64,000 nt of DNA from CADEDV01 sp964596345 (GCA_964596345.1 CAZQSZ010000002.1:682001-746000); one strand, 5' to 3'; counted from the stretch's first letter, positions 1 through 7,876 are shown. Notes: generated by a model not told the origin, from the sequence alone. Numbers and translations are program-made.

Positions 1-145
1 CAGGAAGGAGAATATAGTCCATAGACCATGGTTGTGGACTACAGGGGAGGTGATACTACAGTTACAAAGCTGGAAGTTTTGTAGAGCTGAGAAATGTATC
101 ATTTTAAACGAATGTAAAGGAGAAGACAGAAAGCAGCGGAGGAAA

Positions 146-1936
146 TTATATATGCTTCATCCTAACATACAACTCAAAGCCTTGTCCGGGTGAAGAATGG
201 ATCGAAACTTCCCCGTTAAAAAGAGAAGCCCTTGCTTTGATATTCATAAGCCCGATACCTGCGGTTTTTTTTGACATGTCAAAGCCTGCTCCATTATCTT
301 TTATTGACAGTGATAAGTTCTCATTATCCAGAACAATTTTCAGCAATACATGAGAGGCTTTTGAGTATTTAAGAATATTATTGAACTGCTCCTGGATAAT
401 GCGATAGACAGTAAGCCTGAGCTTTTCAGAAAGCTTCTCCTCATCCAGCCCGGTAGTTTCAATAGTAATCTTTATTCCGCTGGCACCCGTTGTGTTGGAG
501 ATAAGGGTTTCAATGGCCTCCTTCAGGGTGGTTTTATCCATGAACGGAGCAATCATCGAATGTGACAAATTTCTGATCTCAGTAATCGCAGACCAAATCA
601 TCTGGTTTGTTTGTTGCAGGTATGAAAAGCCCGATTCAGAAATGTCATTTTTTTTGACCATTGAAAGAAACAGGCGGCTGCTGACGAGTATCTGCTGGAT
701 ATTATCATGCAATTCACGGCCGATTTCCTGGCGTTCGTTTTCTTCTGCCGATATAACAGCATTGGTGATCTTCAATTGCCTTTCCAGTCTCTCTCTTTCA
801 AGCTGGTCTTCTAACAGCTTTCTTTCCGTGATATCTGTACAGGCAAGCACAAGACCAAATATGTCGTTGTCATCGTTGGGAATAGGAAAAAGTCTTATAT
901 CATACCATAAGGAGGATTTATTTTCAAGATCATACCTGGTTTCAAACGTTATCTGTTCTCCTTTGACAGCTCTCTGCACCCTGTCTGCAAAAAGGACTTT
1001 CCTGTCTGCTGTAAGAAAATCATGAATATTGTCTCCTGTTTTCAGATCCCAGTAAAATACCTTTCTGACAAAATCGGCTGCCCGGTGGTTAAAAAGAAGT
1101 ATTGACAAGTCGGATTCAAGTAATAGGTAAGCCGTATCCGTAGTTTCAAATATTGTGCGGAGTTTGGCTTCAGTTCTTAGCAGTGTATCCTGGGTAACTT
1201 TATGCTGTTCTATCTCCTTTGTCAATTTTGCATTGATAACAGTAAGTTCTTTTGTACGTTCTGCTACTTTATCTTCCAGTTTTCTTTTTTCCAGCGCCAG
1301 TTGTGATTTTGTTTGTTTAATGGCCGGTACTTCCACAATTTCCCAATCGCCTTTTCTTTTTGTCACAGCTATCTCGTGTACCTGCGATACGTCAAATACA
1401 GCATGCGCATCACATTTGTGAAGCGGGTAGGTACAAAGAACGATCATGCGCTGATCTTTGAGGCTGTTATTCAGGTTTCGTTCATAGTCTATAAAATTTT
1501 TCCAAACGTCCCGGTCTAACCAGGCCTCGTTACCGCTTACACGCATTCCGTCAAATCCACTATTCAATGATTTTGCAAGCTTTTGATACCAGCCATTGAT
1601 AACAATGTCCGGTACAAATGTATTATCCTTCAAGTACCATTCAGCATGGGAAAGTATTACGATTTGTTCCTTTTTTTCATATGCATCAAAATCATGAATT
1701 TCCTTTTGTAATGCTTCGGTAGCAAGTGCCACAGTGATAGGATCTGAGGTTATCCAGAGACAAAATTCATTATTGGTTAATCCGGCTTTGAAGTAAGGAA
1801 CGAGTATTTGTAAAAGGTCTTCTCCTGATTCAAAAAAATTGCAAAAATGAGAGCCCCAGGGTAGTTCTCCGATTATTTCTAACCCGGAATTTCTAAGCCC
1901 GGGTAAAGAGCCGTGGCCAGGTAAATCGTTGGGCAT
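146..1936 (-). CDS. MEDS/PAS-domain sensor histidine kinase (HisKA_3 type)
   Basis: A 596-residue sensor kinase. Residues 20-190 look like a MEDS sensory domain (GSHFCNFFESGEDLL near the start). A coiled-coil linker follows at about 210-255 and one PAS domain at about 258-375. The dimerisation/phosphoacceptor box GRELHDNIQQIL (His near 410) is of the NarL-partner HisKA_3 class, and the C-terminal ATPase carries DNGAGFD and GIGLMNIKARA. There is no transmembrane segment, so it should be cytoplasmic. By family it would phosphorylate a LuxR-type response regulator, which is not in the window. A TTGCCGCTAACAC site lies 60 bases upstream, as for the other accessory genes here. The signal it senses is unknown. 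Confidence 0.88.
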   Translation of the reverse strand: MPNDLPGHGSLPGLRNSGLEIIGELPWGSHFCNFFESGEDLLQILVPYFKAGLTNNEFCLWITSDPITVALATEALQKEIHDFDAYEKKEQIVILSHAEWYLKDNTFVPDIVINGWYQKLAKSLNSGFDGMRVSGNEAWLDRDVWKNFIDYERNLNNSLKDQRMIVLCTYPLHKCDAHAVFDVSQVHEIAVTKRKGDWEIVEVPAIKQTKSQLALEKRKLEDKVAERTKELTVINAKLTKEIEQHKVTQDTLLRTEAKLRTIFETTDTAYLLLESDLSILLFNHRAADFVRKVFYWDLKTGDNIHDFLTADRKVLFADRVQRAVKGEQITFETRYDLENKSSLWYDIRLFPIPNDDNDIFGLVLACTDITERKLLEDQLERERLERQLKITNAVISAEENERQEIGRELHDNIQQILVSSRLFLSMVKKNDISESGFSYLQQTNQMIWSAITEIRNLSHSMIAPFMDKTTLKEAIETLISNTTGASGIKITIETTGLDEEKLSEKLRLTVYRIIQEQFNNILKYSKASHVLLKIVLDNENLSLSIKDNGAGFDMSKKTAGIGLMNIKARASLFNGEVSIHSSPGQGFELYVRMKHI

Positions 1937-1996
1937 AAGAAGAACATTTGTTTAAATATACTATTTCTTTACCGGCAAGACGGGCTTTAATTTTCT

Positions 1997-2026
1997 TTGC
2001 CGCTAACACCTGCTCTATAGCGGGCA
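1997..2026. other. attC-like core site upstream of the histidine kinase
   Basis: The 13-mer TTGCCGCTAACAC (1997-2009) also occurs exactly at 3901-3913, and with two changes at 5885-5897. Each copy lies just upstream of a minus-strand accessory gene. Here GCCGCTA is partly mirrored by TAGCGGGC ending at 2026. Read along the genes it is GTGTTAGCGGCAA, which resembles the GTTR-type core of integron attC sites. The recombination role is inference. Confidence 0.4.
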
Positions 2027-2199
2027 AGACAATTTTCAAAAATGTGGACTTGAAAGACAAGGGTTTAATCCTGTGCTTTTTGTACCGTCAAACCTTCCGG
2101 CAGGTTTTTTATACGGGCCAACAGCTTTAGCTTTTGATAGGACCTGTTTGCAGTGGAAGCAGGAACCTTTGAAACGGTTATAGTTCCCGGTTGTATTGT

Positions 2200-2227
2200 A
2201 CGGCCCACGGTTTACACCGCGGGCCGT
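2200..2227. repeat. perfect 7-bp inverted repeat (intergenic)
   Basis: ACGGCCC (2200-2206) and GGGCCGT (2221-2227) form a perfect stem. It lies in the 560-base stretch 1937-2500, which holds no convincing gene, only this hairpin, the attC-like core and repeat copy A. Confidence 0.5.
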
Positions 2228-2240
2228 GTGTTTAGAGATG

Positions 2241-2411
2241 TTACGCCGTTGTGGGGGCCATGAGCCTGTCGAAGGGTTCACCAACAACATGATCTGTCTG
2301 GGTATTCCCAAAATTTAATCAGGCAGGAGTACTACAATAGTGCGGTTGGTGAGAAACACCAACCGCTGCGTTCGGCGTGTTGTCTGGGGAAGAACAACAA
2401 AGGCGGAAATT
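2241..2411. repeat. about 170-bp direct repeat, copy A
   Basis: This block is highly similar, by eye, to 3987-4157 in the same orientation, so two copies flank the GNAT and TraB/GumN genes. It contains TGAGCCTGTCGAAGGG (2261-2276). It also holds a perfect 10-bp hairpin, GCGGTTGGTG (2342-2351), AGAAA loop, CACCAACCGC (2357-2366). Short open frames across it look spurious. Confidence 0.75.
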
Positions 2412-2500
2412 GTCTATGCCGGTAGTTGAAAAACAACAAGCAGTCGGAACACTAACTTTTGATAAGTTTAGTTCTTCGCCAAACCATTTTCTAAAAATAT

Positions 2501-2914
2501 CTATTGGGTTAATTTCCATTCTGCTCTGTCAATTATGAAACTGCTTTCTTGTTTTTTGAACCCTACTTTTGGGTAATATTCCATTGCTGTTGGAACTGAT
2601 AAAAGTAAAACCATTGATTGGTCGCCAACTTTTTCTTTTGTTAAGTTTATGAGTTGTTTGCCAATACCTTCTTTTTTATAGTCGTCTCTTACTGCAAGGT
2701 CTGAAAGATAACAAGCCCAAACCCAGTCTGTGATTGAACGGGAAACTCCAACTAACAAGTCATTGTCCCAAGCCGTAACAATGAGATTTGAGTTATCATA
2801 CATTTTTTGGATACGTTCTTTGTCATATGTTGGTCTTGGCAAACCAGCATTGTCATAAAGTTCAATTATTTGGTCTGCCGTTGGTCTTTTGTCAAAACTA
2901 TATTCTATGTCCAT
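2501..2914 (-). CDS. GNAT family N-acetyltransferase
   Basis: A 137-residue single-domain acetyltransferase. The acetyl-CoA loop is recognisable as RDDYKKEGIGKQLINL (R/Q-x-x-G-x-G/A type), preceded by the strand YLSDLAV and followed by the late strand/helix AMEYYPKVGFKK. The ATG at 2914 is chosen because MDIEYSFDKRPT starts the fold. A longer frame back to 2995 would run into the attC-like palindrome and adds low-complexity sequence. Its base composition is AT-rich compared with pyrG or yidC. It lies between the direct repeats 2241-2411 and 3987-4157, in the same orientation as its neighbours. The substrate cannot be told from sequence. GNATs are frequent integron cargo, which fits the borders seen here. 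Confidence 0.82.
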   Translation of the reverse strand: MDIEYSFDKRPTADQIIELYDNAGLPRPTYDKERIQKMYDNSNLIVTAWDNDLLVGVSRSITDWVWACYLSDLAVRDDYKKEGIGKQLINLTKEKVGDQSMVLLLSVPTAMEYYPKVGFKKQESSFIIDRAEWKLTQ

Positions 2915-2933
2915 ATTACTATTGTTGTTGGGT

Positions 2934-3044
2934 GTCGCTAAATGCTTGCTGCTTACGTTTTCGGGCTTTGCGTTCGGAAGGGTTTCGGAGCACAAAGCTC
3001 CAAGTTTGCACGTCAGCCCGCCTGACGCAAAACCCGTTAGCGGC
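2934..3044. other. attC-like imperfect palindrome between two cassette-like genes
   Basis: The outer arms are GTCGCTAAA (2934-2942) and GTTAGCGGC (3036-3044). Inner arms GGGCTTTGCGT and ACGCAAAACCC pair with one mismatch. The centre holds GGAGC-ACAAA-GCTCC. The overall length of 111 bases and the nested symmetry resemble an integron attC site. The TAA stop of the TraB/GumN gene (3037-3039) lies inside the outer core, as is common for real cassettes. No integrase is visible in the window. Confidence 0.5.
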
Positions 3045-3894
3045 TGGCTTTCTCAATTATTACTGGCTTGACGTTAAACCCATTTCTTCTAAAGGATTCT
3101 AGTAAACCACAATTATACTTTAAATGCAAGAGTCCAACTGCAAGAAAACAATTTTGTTTAGAGAATAACTTTAATAATAAAGGTATCCATTCTTCATTTC
3201 GTTTGGCAATTAGAACATCGTCTTCGCATTCATTGTCAAACTTGTAATCAATTTCAAGTCTTTGATACTGTTGAGATTCCTGGCATTCTTCGTAACTATC
3301 TTGCTTAATGTTCAATTTTGAAATCCAAAAGCTAATCTCTTGACTGACTAAGTCTTTGCTCCAGGATTTCTCTATTTCATCTAAAATACTGAGCTGTAAA
3401 CTATCCGTTTCAAGTCCTTGAATATTTATTTTGTTCTTTTTTGCAATTTCTATAAGATAGTTATCAAAATGATTCCATTTGTCAGTTGGTTTTACAGTTT
3501 TGCACTTTAATATTTGAAATTCCCGTCTCAATGTAAGGAGCACTTCGATAGGTTTTAGAACTGAAAGACTTGTTCTCCAATTCTTACTTATTTTTTTGAG
3601 TGTTGAATAATCTTGGTCAGACAATGAATATTTAAGTTCATTCTGCTTTTTTCTTTTTTGCAAAGCATTTGCCAGTTTGGCTTCATCATCAATAGATTCA
3701 AATATCGCAACATCAGATTTTAGCAGAGTATTTTTAATTACTGGAATTGAATCAACAAATGAGTTTCCCATATTATGAAATGTGCCTACAATAAATGAAG
3801 TCTTATTACTAGTTGTATCAGTAATTTTCCAAATTATGGTGTTTTGGGAATAACACATATTAGCAAAAAGAAGGATACTTAGTAGAGTTTTCAT
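3037..3894 (-). CDS. TraB/GumN family protein (secreted)
   Basis: A 285-residue protein with a short signal peptide (MKTLLSILLFANMCYSQ). Near residue 37 is the family motif GTFHNMGNSF, and near the C-terminus is FLAVGLLHL, the AVGxxHL block of the TraB/PrgY/GumN family. Members are thought to be metal-dependent hydrolases related to the TIKI fold; the actual substrate is unknown. The start lies 6 bases from the TTGCCGCTAACAC core site, and the stop codon sits inside the next palindrome (2934-3044). The gene is therefore bracketed like an integron cassette. Composition is AT-rich, and the internal region has many Lys, Asn and Ile residues. Confidence 0.8.
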   Translation of the reverse strand: MKTLLSILLFANMCYSQNTIIWKITDTTSNKTSFIVGTFHNMGNSFVDSIPVIKNTLLKSDVAIFESIDDEAKLANALQKRKKQNELKYSLSDQDYSTLKKISKNWRTSLSVLKPIEVLLTLRREFQILKCKTVKPTDKWNHFDNYLIEIAKKNKINIQGLETDSLQLSILDEIEKSWSKDLVSQEISFWISKLNIKQDSYEECQESQQYQRLEIDYKFDNECEDDVLIAKRNEEWIPLLLKLFSKQNCFLAVGLLHLKYNCGLLESFRRNGFNVKPVIIEKASR

Positions 3895-3900
3895 ATAAGC

Positions 3901-3913
3901 TTGCCGCTAACAC
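3901..3913. other. attC-like core site upstream of the TraB/GumN gene
   Basis: An exact second copy of TTGCCGCTAACAC (first at 1997-2009), only 6 bases from the ATG at 3894. No clean partner arm was found further upstream, so only the core is certain. Confidence 0.4.
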
Positions 3914-3986
3914 GTAGATTGATGTTATAAGACGTAAGGTACAAAAAAATACAGCTATTGAAAATCAGACCTTAAATGTTATACTT

Positions 3987-4157
3987 TTACGCCGTTGTTG
4001 GTGCCATGAGCCTGTCGAAGGGTTCACCAACAATATGATTTGTCGGGGTATTCCCACAATTTAATCAGGCAGGAGTATTACAGAAGTGCGGTTGGTGAGA
4101 AACACCAACCTCGGCATTTGGCATGTTGCATGGTAAAAGACCAGCAAAGGCTGAAAA
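3987..4157. repeat. about 170-bp direct repeat, copy B
   Basis: The second copy of the block at 2241-2411, same orientation, about 1.75 kb away. It keeps TGAGCCTGTCGAAGGG (4007-4022). It also keeps the hairpin GGTTGGTG (4090-4097), AGAAA loop, CACCAACC (4103-4110). In this copy a second stem, TTGTTGGTG with CACCAACAA, is intact; it is degraded in copy A. Confidence 0.75.
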
Positions 4158-4169
4158 ATATATAATGCT

Positions 4170-4658
4170 TTAGGGTTCCAGTATAAGCTCATTTAAAAGG
4201 AGTGCAAATTTCAAATCGCAAAAAAAATCTTCAGTCCCTGTAGAAATAGAAGCGGCATAAAAGTAGGGTTTACCAGTTTTCGAATACCCGATTCCTTTTA
4301 TACTTACTGAATTTCCCGGTATAAGATTCTTTTTTACCTTTTCTCTGCTCTTTTTCTTATTAACATGATTTTCTATTGCATAAGGATATCTCGGGTCCTG
4401 TCCCCAGATGGATGGAACTAAAGCGGCTCTTTTATCAATTATTGATCTGTAATATCCATCATTGCCAGCCGGATTACCTATAATTAGTTGTTGGCCAATA
4501 AAAAATTTCAAACCTGTATTGGTAAATAAAGTATCATTCTTCAACTCAAGAGTCATACTCTTGTTGATTAAAGAGTCATTATTAGATTGTCCGCAAACTT
4601 TGTTGCTATAAAAGATGAAGAGATACAATGCAGAAAGTAGTACTGCTTTCTTTTTCAT
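4170..4658 (-). CDS. secreted protein of unknown function
   Basis: A 162-residue protein with a clear signal peptide (MKKKAVLLSALYLFIFYSNK, cleavage probably after VCGQ). I recognise no family. The mature part is Lys/Asn rich, with a central IGNPAGNDGYY and a lysine cluster VNKKKSREKVKKN near residues 98-110. It lies in the accessory block on the minus strand, AT-rich, downstream of the RelA/SpoT-like gene and next to repeat copy B. A periplasmic or surface location is the only supportable inference. Confidence 0.65.
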   Translation of the reverse strand: MKKKAVLLSALYLFIFYSNKVCGQSNNDSLINKSMTLELKNDTLFTNTGLKFFIGQQLIIGNPAGNDGYYRSIIDKRAALVPSIWGQDPRYPYAIENHVNKKKSREKVKKNLIPGNSVSIKGIGYSKTGKPYFYAASISTGTEDFFCDLKFALLLNELILEP

Positions 4659-4898
4659 AAAAATTTTTGATAAGCATTACGGCCAGGGCTTTCTGCTGTG
4701 CTGATATTCCGTGATTCGTTAGCCCGGAACCGAAGATGAATAAAGTTAATGTAGTTGATGTTATATTCTATTGCTCGGATCTATTCTTTCAGCCCGTACT
4801 ACAGCTGATAAGCGAACGGGACGATCAGTATATGTTATTCAGCCTGCATAGCAGAAAACCCCATCCTATGTTTATATTTCAATAGTTTTAGGTAGCAG

Positions 4899-5882
4899 TT
4901 ATTTTCTCCATTCATTTACGACTTTCTTCCACTCTTTTGCGTCGGGATCTCTTTTCTTGAAAAAGGTAGGGAAAAGAACATCAAGTGAAAAAAATAGTAA
5001 TTCAATATAGTCAAACCCACCTGTCGGAACATAGCCACTTTTCGATAATGCATCAATAATTCTTTTATCGTTTTGCAATGCATAATCAGATGCTTTATCT
5101 AGTTCCTCAAACTTGATATCAAGATTTTTAAAAGTGTCAAAAAGATTGTTTGGATTGTTGTGTTCTTTAATGGGATAAGAACCTCGTTTAAAATCCAGAA
5201 ATGATGTAAGGGTCTCTAAGTTGAATTCAATGTCGAAGTTATTCTTTTCAACATTTTCCTGAATGGTGCCAATAATTTCACTTTTATATTGGCTTATGTT
5301 GTTTTTTAAGTCTTCAAATTGTTCGTCAGCCTCTTCAAACTTTGCACTCAATCTGTATAGTTTTCTCCGAAAATGTTCGGGTGTTTGTTGAGTACTTTTA
5401 TAATTTAGTTTATGCTCAATTTCAGCCCACGCATGCATCAATACTGTGCGAACTTGTATTTCGGCTTTATATGTTTCAAGATTTCTGTAATTCGGTGCTG
5501 ATGTCCATTCTGGATTTATCTTAATAATAAAGTGATTCGAACGATATCCAAATTCTTTCTCGCCCAATAAATCTGACTTGTCTTGTTGTTCAAGAATTTT
5601 AAATTCCGAATTAATTATGTCTGAAATTTTGTCAATGTCTGATAAATAATAACAAATAATTCTAATCCCACAAATATCTTCGATCTGTTCAAACGCATTT
5701 TTATACCCCTTTCGCTGAATTTTTTCTTTTATTGAGTCTAGATGTTTTATCCGATAATTAATGCTTAAAAATGGAATGCCTTTTTCCTTTAGGAAATGTT
5801 CAAGGGCTTCAACAAGATTATTACAAAATCGTTCATAATCTTGAACTTTTGAGTTATATATTTTGTCTACGTTCTGTTTCAT
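4899..5882 (-). CDS. RelA/SpoT-domain (p)ppGpp synthetase-like protein
   Basis: A 327-residue protein with the alarmone synthetase fold and no HD hydrolase, TGS or ACT domain. Visible motifs are the ATP loop RIKHLDSIKEKIQRKG (about residue 45), DICGIRIICYY (about 67-77), GYRSNHFII (about 112-120) and EIQVRTVLMHAWAEIEHKL (about 141-159). The catalytic core therefore appears intact, and the expected reaction is pyrophosphate transfer from ATP to GTP/GDP or another acceptor. The C-terminal 140 residues are helical, charged and unassigned. The gene starts 2 bases from a CTAAC core site and a 13-bp inverted repeat, so it sits like a mobile cassette. A stand-alone synthetase in this setting could be a small alarmone synthetase, a toxin (toxSAS-like) or a defence gene. 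No antitoxin is evident. Confidence 0.82.
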   Translation of the reverse strand: MKQNVDKIYNSKVQDYERFCNNLVEALEHFLKEKGIPFLSINYRIKHLDSIKEKIQRKGYKNAFEQIEDICGIRIICYYLSDIDKISDIINSEFKILEQQDKSDLLGEKEFGYRSNHFIIKINPEWTSAPNYRNLETYKAEIQVRTVLMHAWAEIEHKLNYKSTQQTPEHFRRKLYRLSAKFEEADEQFEDLKNNISQYKSEIIGTIQENVEKNNFDIEFNLETLTSFLDFKRGSYPIKEHNNPNNLFDTFKNLDIKFEELDKASDYALQNDKRIIDALSKSGYVPTGGFDYIELLFFSLDVLFPTFFKKRDPDAKEWKKVVNEWRK

Positions 5883-5884
5883 AA

Positions 5885-6004
5885 TTGCTGCTAACTCGAA
5901 TATTTGCGAAAGTTCTGGATGGCTAAAATTTCGCTTTTTGGTGGAACTGATTACTATTCAATTTACTAAAAAAATGTTTTTAAGCACAGGCACTTTCGCA
6001 AATA
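5885..6004. other. attC-like palindrome upstream of the RelA/SpoT-like gene
   Basis: TTGCTGCTAACTC (5885-5897) matches the 13-mer at 1997 and 3901 at 11 of 13 positions. It is followed by TATTTGCGAAAGT (5901-5913) and its exact reverse complement ACTTTCGCAAATA (5992-6004), a 13-bp perfect inverted repeat about 80 bases apart. The design resembles a long cassette recombination site. Confidence 0.42.
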
Positions 6005-6152
6005 CAACAGTCTGTGAAACTCAACACCTGTCTTGGCAGATAGATTATTTTATGAATACCCATATTATTTCTTTGAGCAAGTGTACCATTCTTCTTTTAA
6101 TTCTTTATCCGTTAAAAGACGGAATTTTTGGTATTATGAAACGTTTTTTACC

Positions 6153-6502
6153 CACTCCTGAACCAGATGCTTCGCAACGGTTCAGGAGTGACCATGAATC
6201 AGGTGTTGCGCAACGGTTCAAACATTCTGCCGGCAGGTTGTTGCCAGGGGTCAACGACTACAAGATGAATTTATTCACTACCAACTTGCCGGGTAAAATT
6301 ATTCCGTGTTCCAGCGGAACACATTTCCGGTAGAAAATAGTTCATATTACGGGTCGTGGCGTCCCGGAGGGACGCTTTGTGCTCTAACGGCCATTGCACA
6401 AACCGTTCCTATGGAACGGGGCATCATTGCTGCATGGGTATTTACCGGGAAGATGTCCCTACGGGACAGCCCTGAACCAGGTGCTTCGCAACGGTTCAGG
6501 GC
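6153..6502. repeat. three-member hairpin family with a conserved 14-nt loop
   Basis: Three hairpins share a 14-base loop, AGRTGYTKCGCAAC. Member 1 pairs CACTCCTGAACC (6153-6164) with GGTTCAGGAGTG (6179-6190). Member 2 pairs TGAATC (6195-6200) with GGTTCA (6215-6220), with one T-G pair. Member 3 pairs GCCCTGAACC (6469-6478) with GGTTCAGGGC (6493-6502). Stem bases differ between members 1 and 3 while pairing is kept. The whole stretch 5883-6586 has no convincing gene. Confidence 0.8.
6306..6468. repeat. array of four short perfect palindromes with 3-nt loops
   Basis: The four hairpins are GTGTTCC-AGC-GGAACAC (6306-6322), GCGTCCC-GGA-GGGACGC (6359-6375), CCGTTCC-TAT-GGAACGG (6403-6419) and TGTCCC-TAC-GGGACA (6454-6468). 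All have a TCC-NNN-GGA core, perfect 6-7-bp stems, and starts spaced 53, 44 and 51 bases apart. They lie between members 2 and 3 of the 14-nt-loop family. Confidence 0.82.
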
Positions 6503-6586
6503 AATTTAATGCTGAGTAAAGAACCAAACGTACAAGAGTGCGACGCAACAGGCGATGATAGTAGTATAACAGCTGGATACAATATT

Positions 6587-7876
6587 TTATTTGTATTGCA
6601 CCCCATCCTTCATTACAAACACCACTTTCCCAAACACCCTTGCATCTTTTAACGGATCGCCATCTACAGCAACAATATCGGCGAGTTTACCGGGTTCAAT
6701 GCTGCCGAGTTTATCTTTTTCGCCCAGCAGGTCGGCAGCGCTGATGGTGGCTGATTTAATGGCATCCATGGGTTTCATACCGGCTTCGATCATATAGACA
6801 AACTCCAGCCAGTTCAATCCATGTTTGTACACACCGGCATCAGTGCCGAAAGCAATCTTTACCCCGGCTTTATAGGCTTTGGCAAAAGTGCTTTGTATCT
6901 GCGGCCCTATTTCTAATGCTTTGGGCACTACAATGGGCGGGTAGTAACCGGGGATCTTTGCTGAATCACCCACGGCTTTACCGGCGGTGATGGTGGGCAC
7001 ATACCAGGTGCCGTATTGTTTGAAGAGGGCAATGGCTTCATCATCCATGAAAGTACCATGCTCAATGGAATTCACACCGGCTTTGATAGCTCTTTTCATG
7101 CCTTCGGTGCCGTGGGCATGCACGGCTACTTTGAATCCATAGTCTTTGGCGGTTTTCACAATGGCTTCCAGTTCGTCTTCAAAGAACTGGGGGTTCTTGC
7201 CGCTCTTGGCTACACTGAGCACACCACCGGTAGCGGTGATCTTGATGAGGTCGGAACCATCTTTGTACCGCTGGCGAACGGCTTTGCGGCATTCATCGGG
7301 TCCGTTGGCCACACCCTCTTTGGGACCGGGGTCGCCCTGTAATTCTTTTTTATAGCCATTGGTGGGATCGGCATGTCCCCCCGTGGTGGCAATGGATTTA
7401 CCGGCTGTAAATATGCGGGGTCCTTTGATGAGTCCTTTATTAATGGCATTGCGTAACGAAATATTGACACCGCTGCCACCCAGGTCCCTGACGGTGGTGA
7501 AACCGGTCATCAGCGTGGTGTCGGCAAACTTTACAGACTGGAAAGCATAATCGGCCGGGTTCAGCGTATAGGTTTCGATATAGCGGTTGGGATTGGTTTC
7601 CTGTTCCATATGCACATGCATATCGATCCAGCCCGGCATCACCGTCTTTGTTTTCAGATCAATGGTCCTGAGCGGAGACGAAGGATCATTTACCCCGGGT
7701 TTCGAAAAACCGTTTTCCACAGCGATGATCTTATTTTTTTCCACCACGATGGTCATGTTCTTTTTCGGCTCATCGGCGAGGCCATCTATGAGAGAGCCGC
7801 ACCAGATATAGGTTTTCTGCGAAAAAAGGTTGAGGGTGATCAAGAGACTGAGCAGCAGGGTGATGGTTGATTTCAT
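6587..7876 (-). CDS. secreted metal-dependent amidohydrolase (imidazolonepropionase/prolidase-like)
   Basis: A 429-residue amidohydrolase-superfamily enzyme with an N-terminal signal sequence (MKSTITLLLSLLITLNLFSQ), so probably periplasmic. Metal-binding positions are visible: MHVHM (about residue 87-91), AVHAHG, SIEHGTF and FGTDAG, in the order expected for the TIM-barrel catalytic core. The C-terminal GSIEPGKLADIVAVDGDP is typical of the family. Such enzymes hydrolyse cyclic amides or Xaa-Pro/Xaa-Arg dipeptides; the substrate here is not predictable. It is monocistronic, with the hairpin arrays downstream and pyrG divergent upstream. Codon use and composition match the housekeeping genes that follow, so this looks like the edge of the core chromosome. 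Confidence 0.88.
   Translation of the reverse strand: MKSTITLLLSLLITLNLFSQKTYIWCGSLIDGLADEPKKNMTIVVEKNKIIAVENGFSKPGVNDPSSPLRTIDLKTKTVMPGWIDMHVHMEQETNPNRYIETYTLNPADYAFQSVKFADTTLMTGFTTVRDLGGSGVNISLRNAINKGLIKGPRIFTAGKSIATTGGHADPTNGYKKELQGDPGPKEGVANGPDECRKAVRQRYKDGSDLIKITATGGVLSVAKSGKNPQFFEDELEAIVKTAKDYGFKVAVHAHGTEGMKRAIKAGVNSIEHGTFMDDEAIALFKQYGTWYVPTITAGKAVGDSAKIPGYYPPIVVPKALEIGPQIQSTFAKAYKAGVKIAFGTDAGVYKHGLNWLEFVYMIEAGMKPMDAIKSATISAADLLGEKDKLGSIEPGKLADIVAVDGDPLKDARVFGKVVFVMKDGVQYK

Noticed and set aside
2036..2519. Two open minus-strand frames of 91 and 66 residues
   Set aside because: They run through the direct repeat and hairpins, have biased Cys/Pro/Arg composition and no recognisable domain.
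5863..6509. Plus-strand frames of 156 and 67 residues across the hairpin arrays
   Set aside because: Their codons are explained by the palindromes (for example the VPMERG and MSLRDS phrases), and nothing resembles a protein family.
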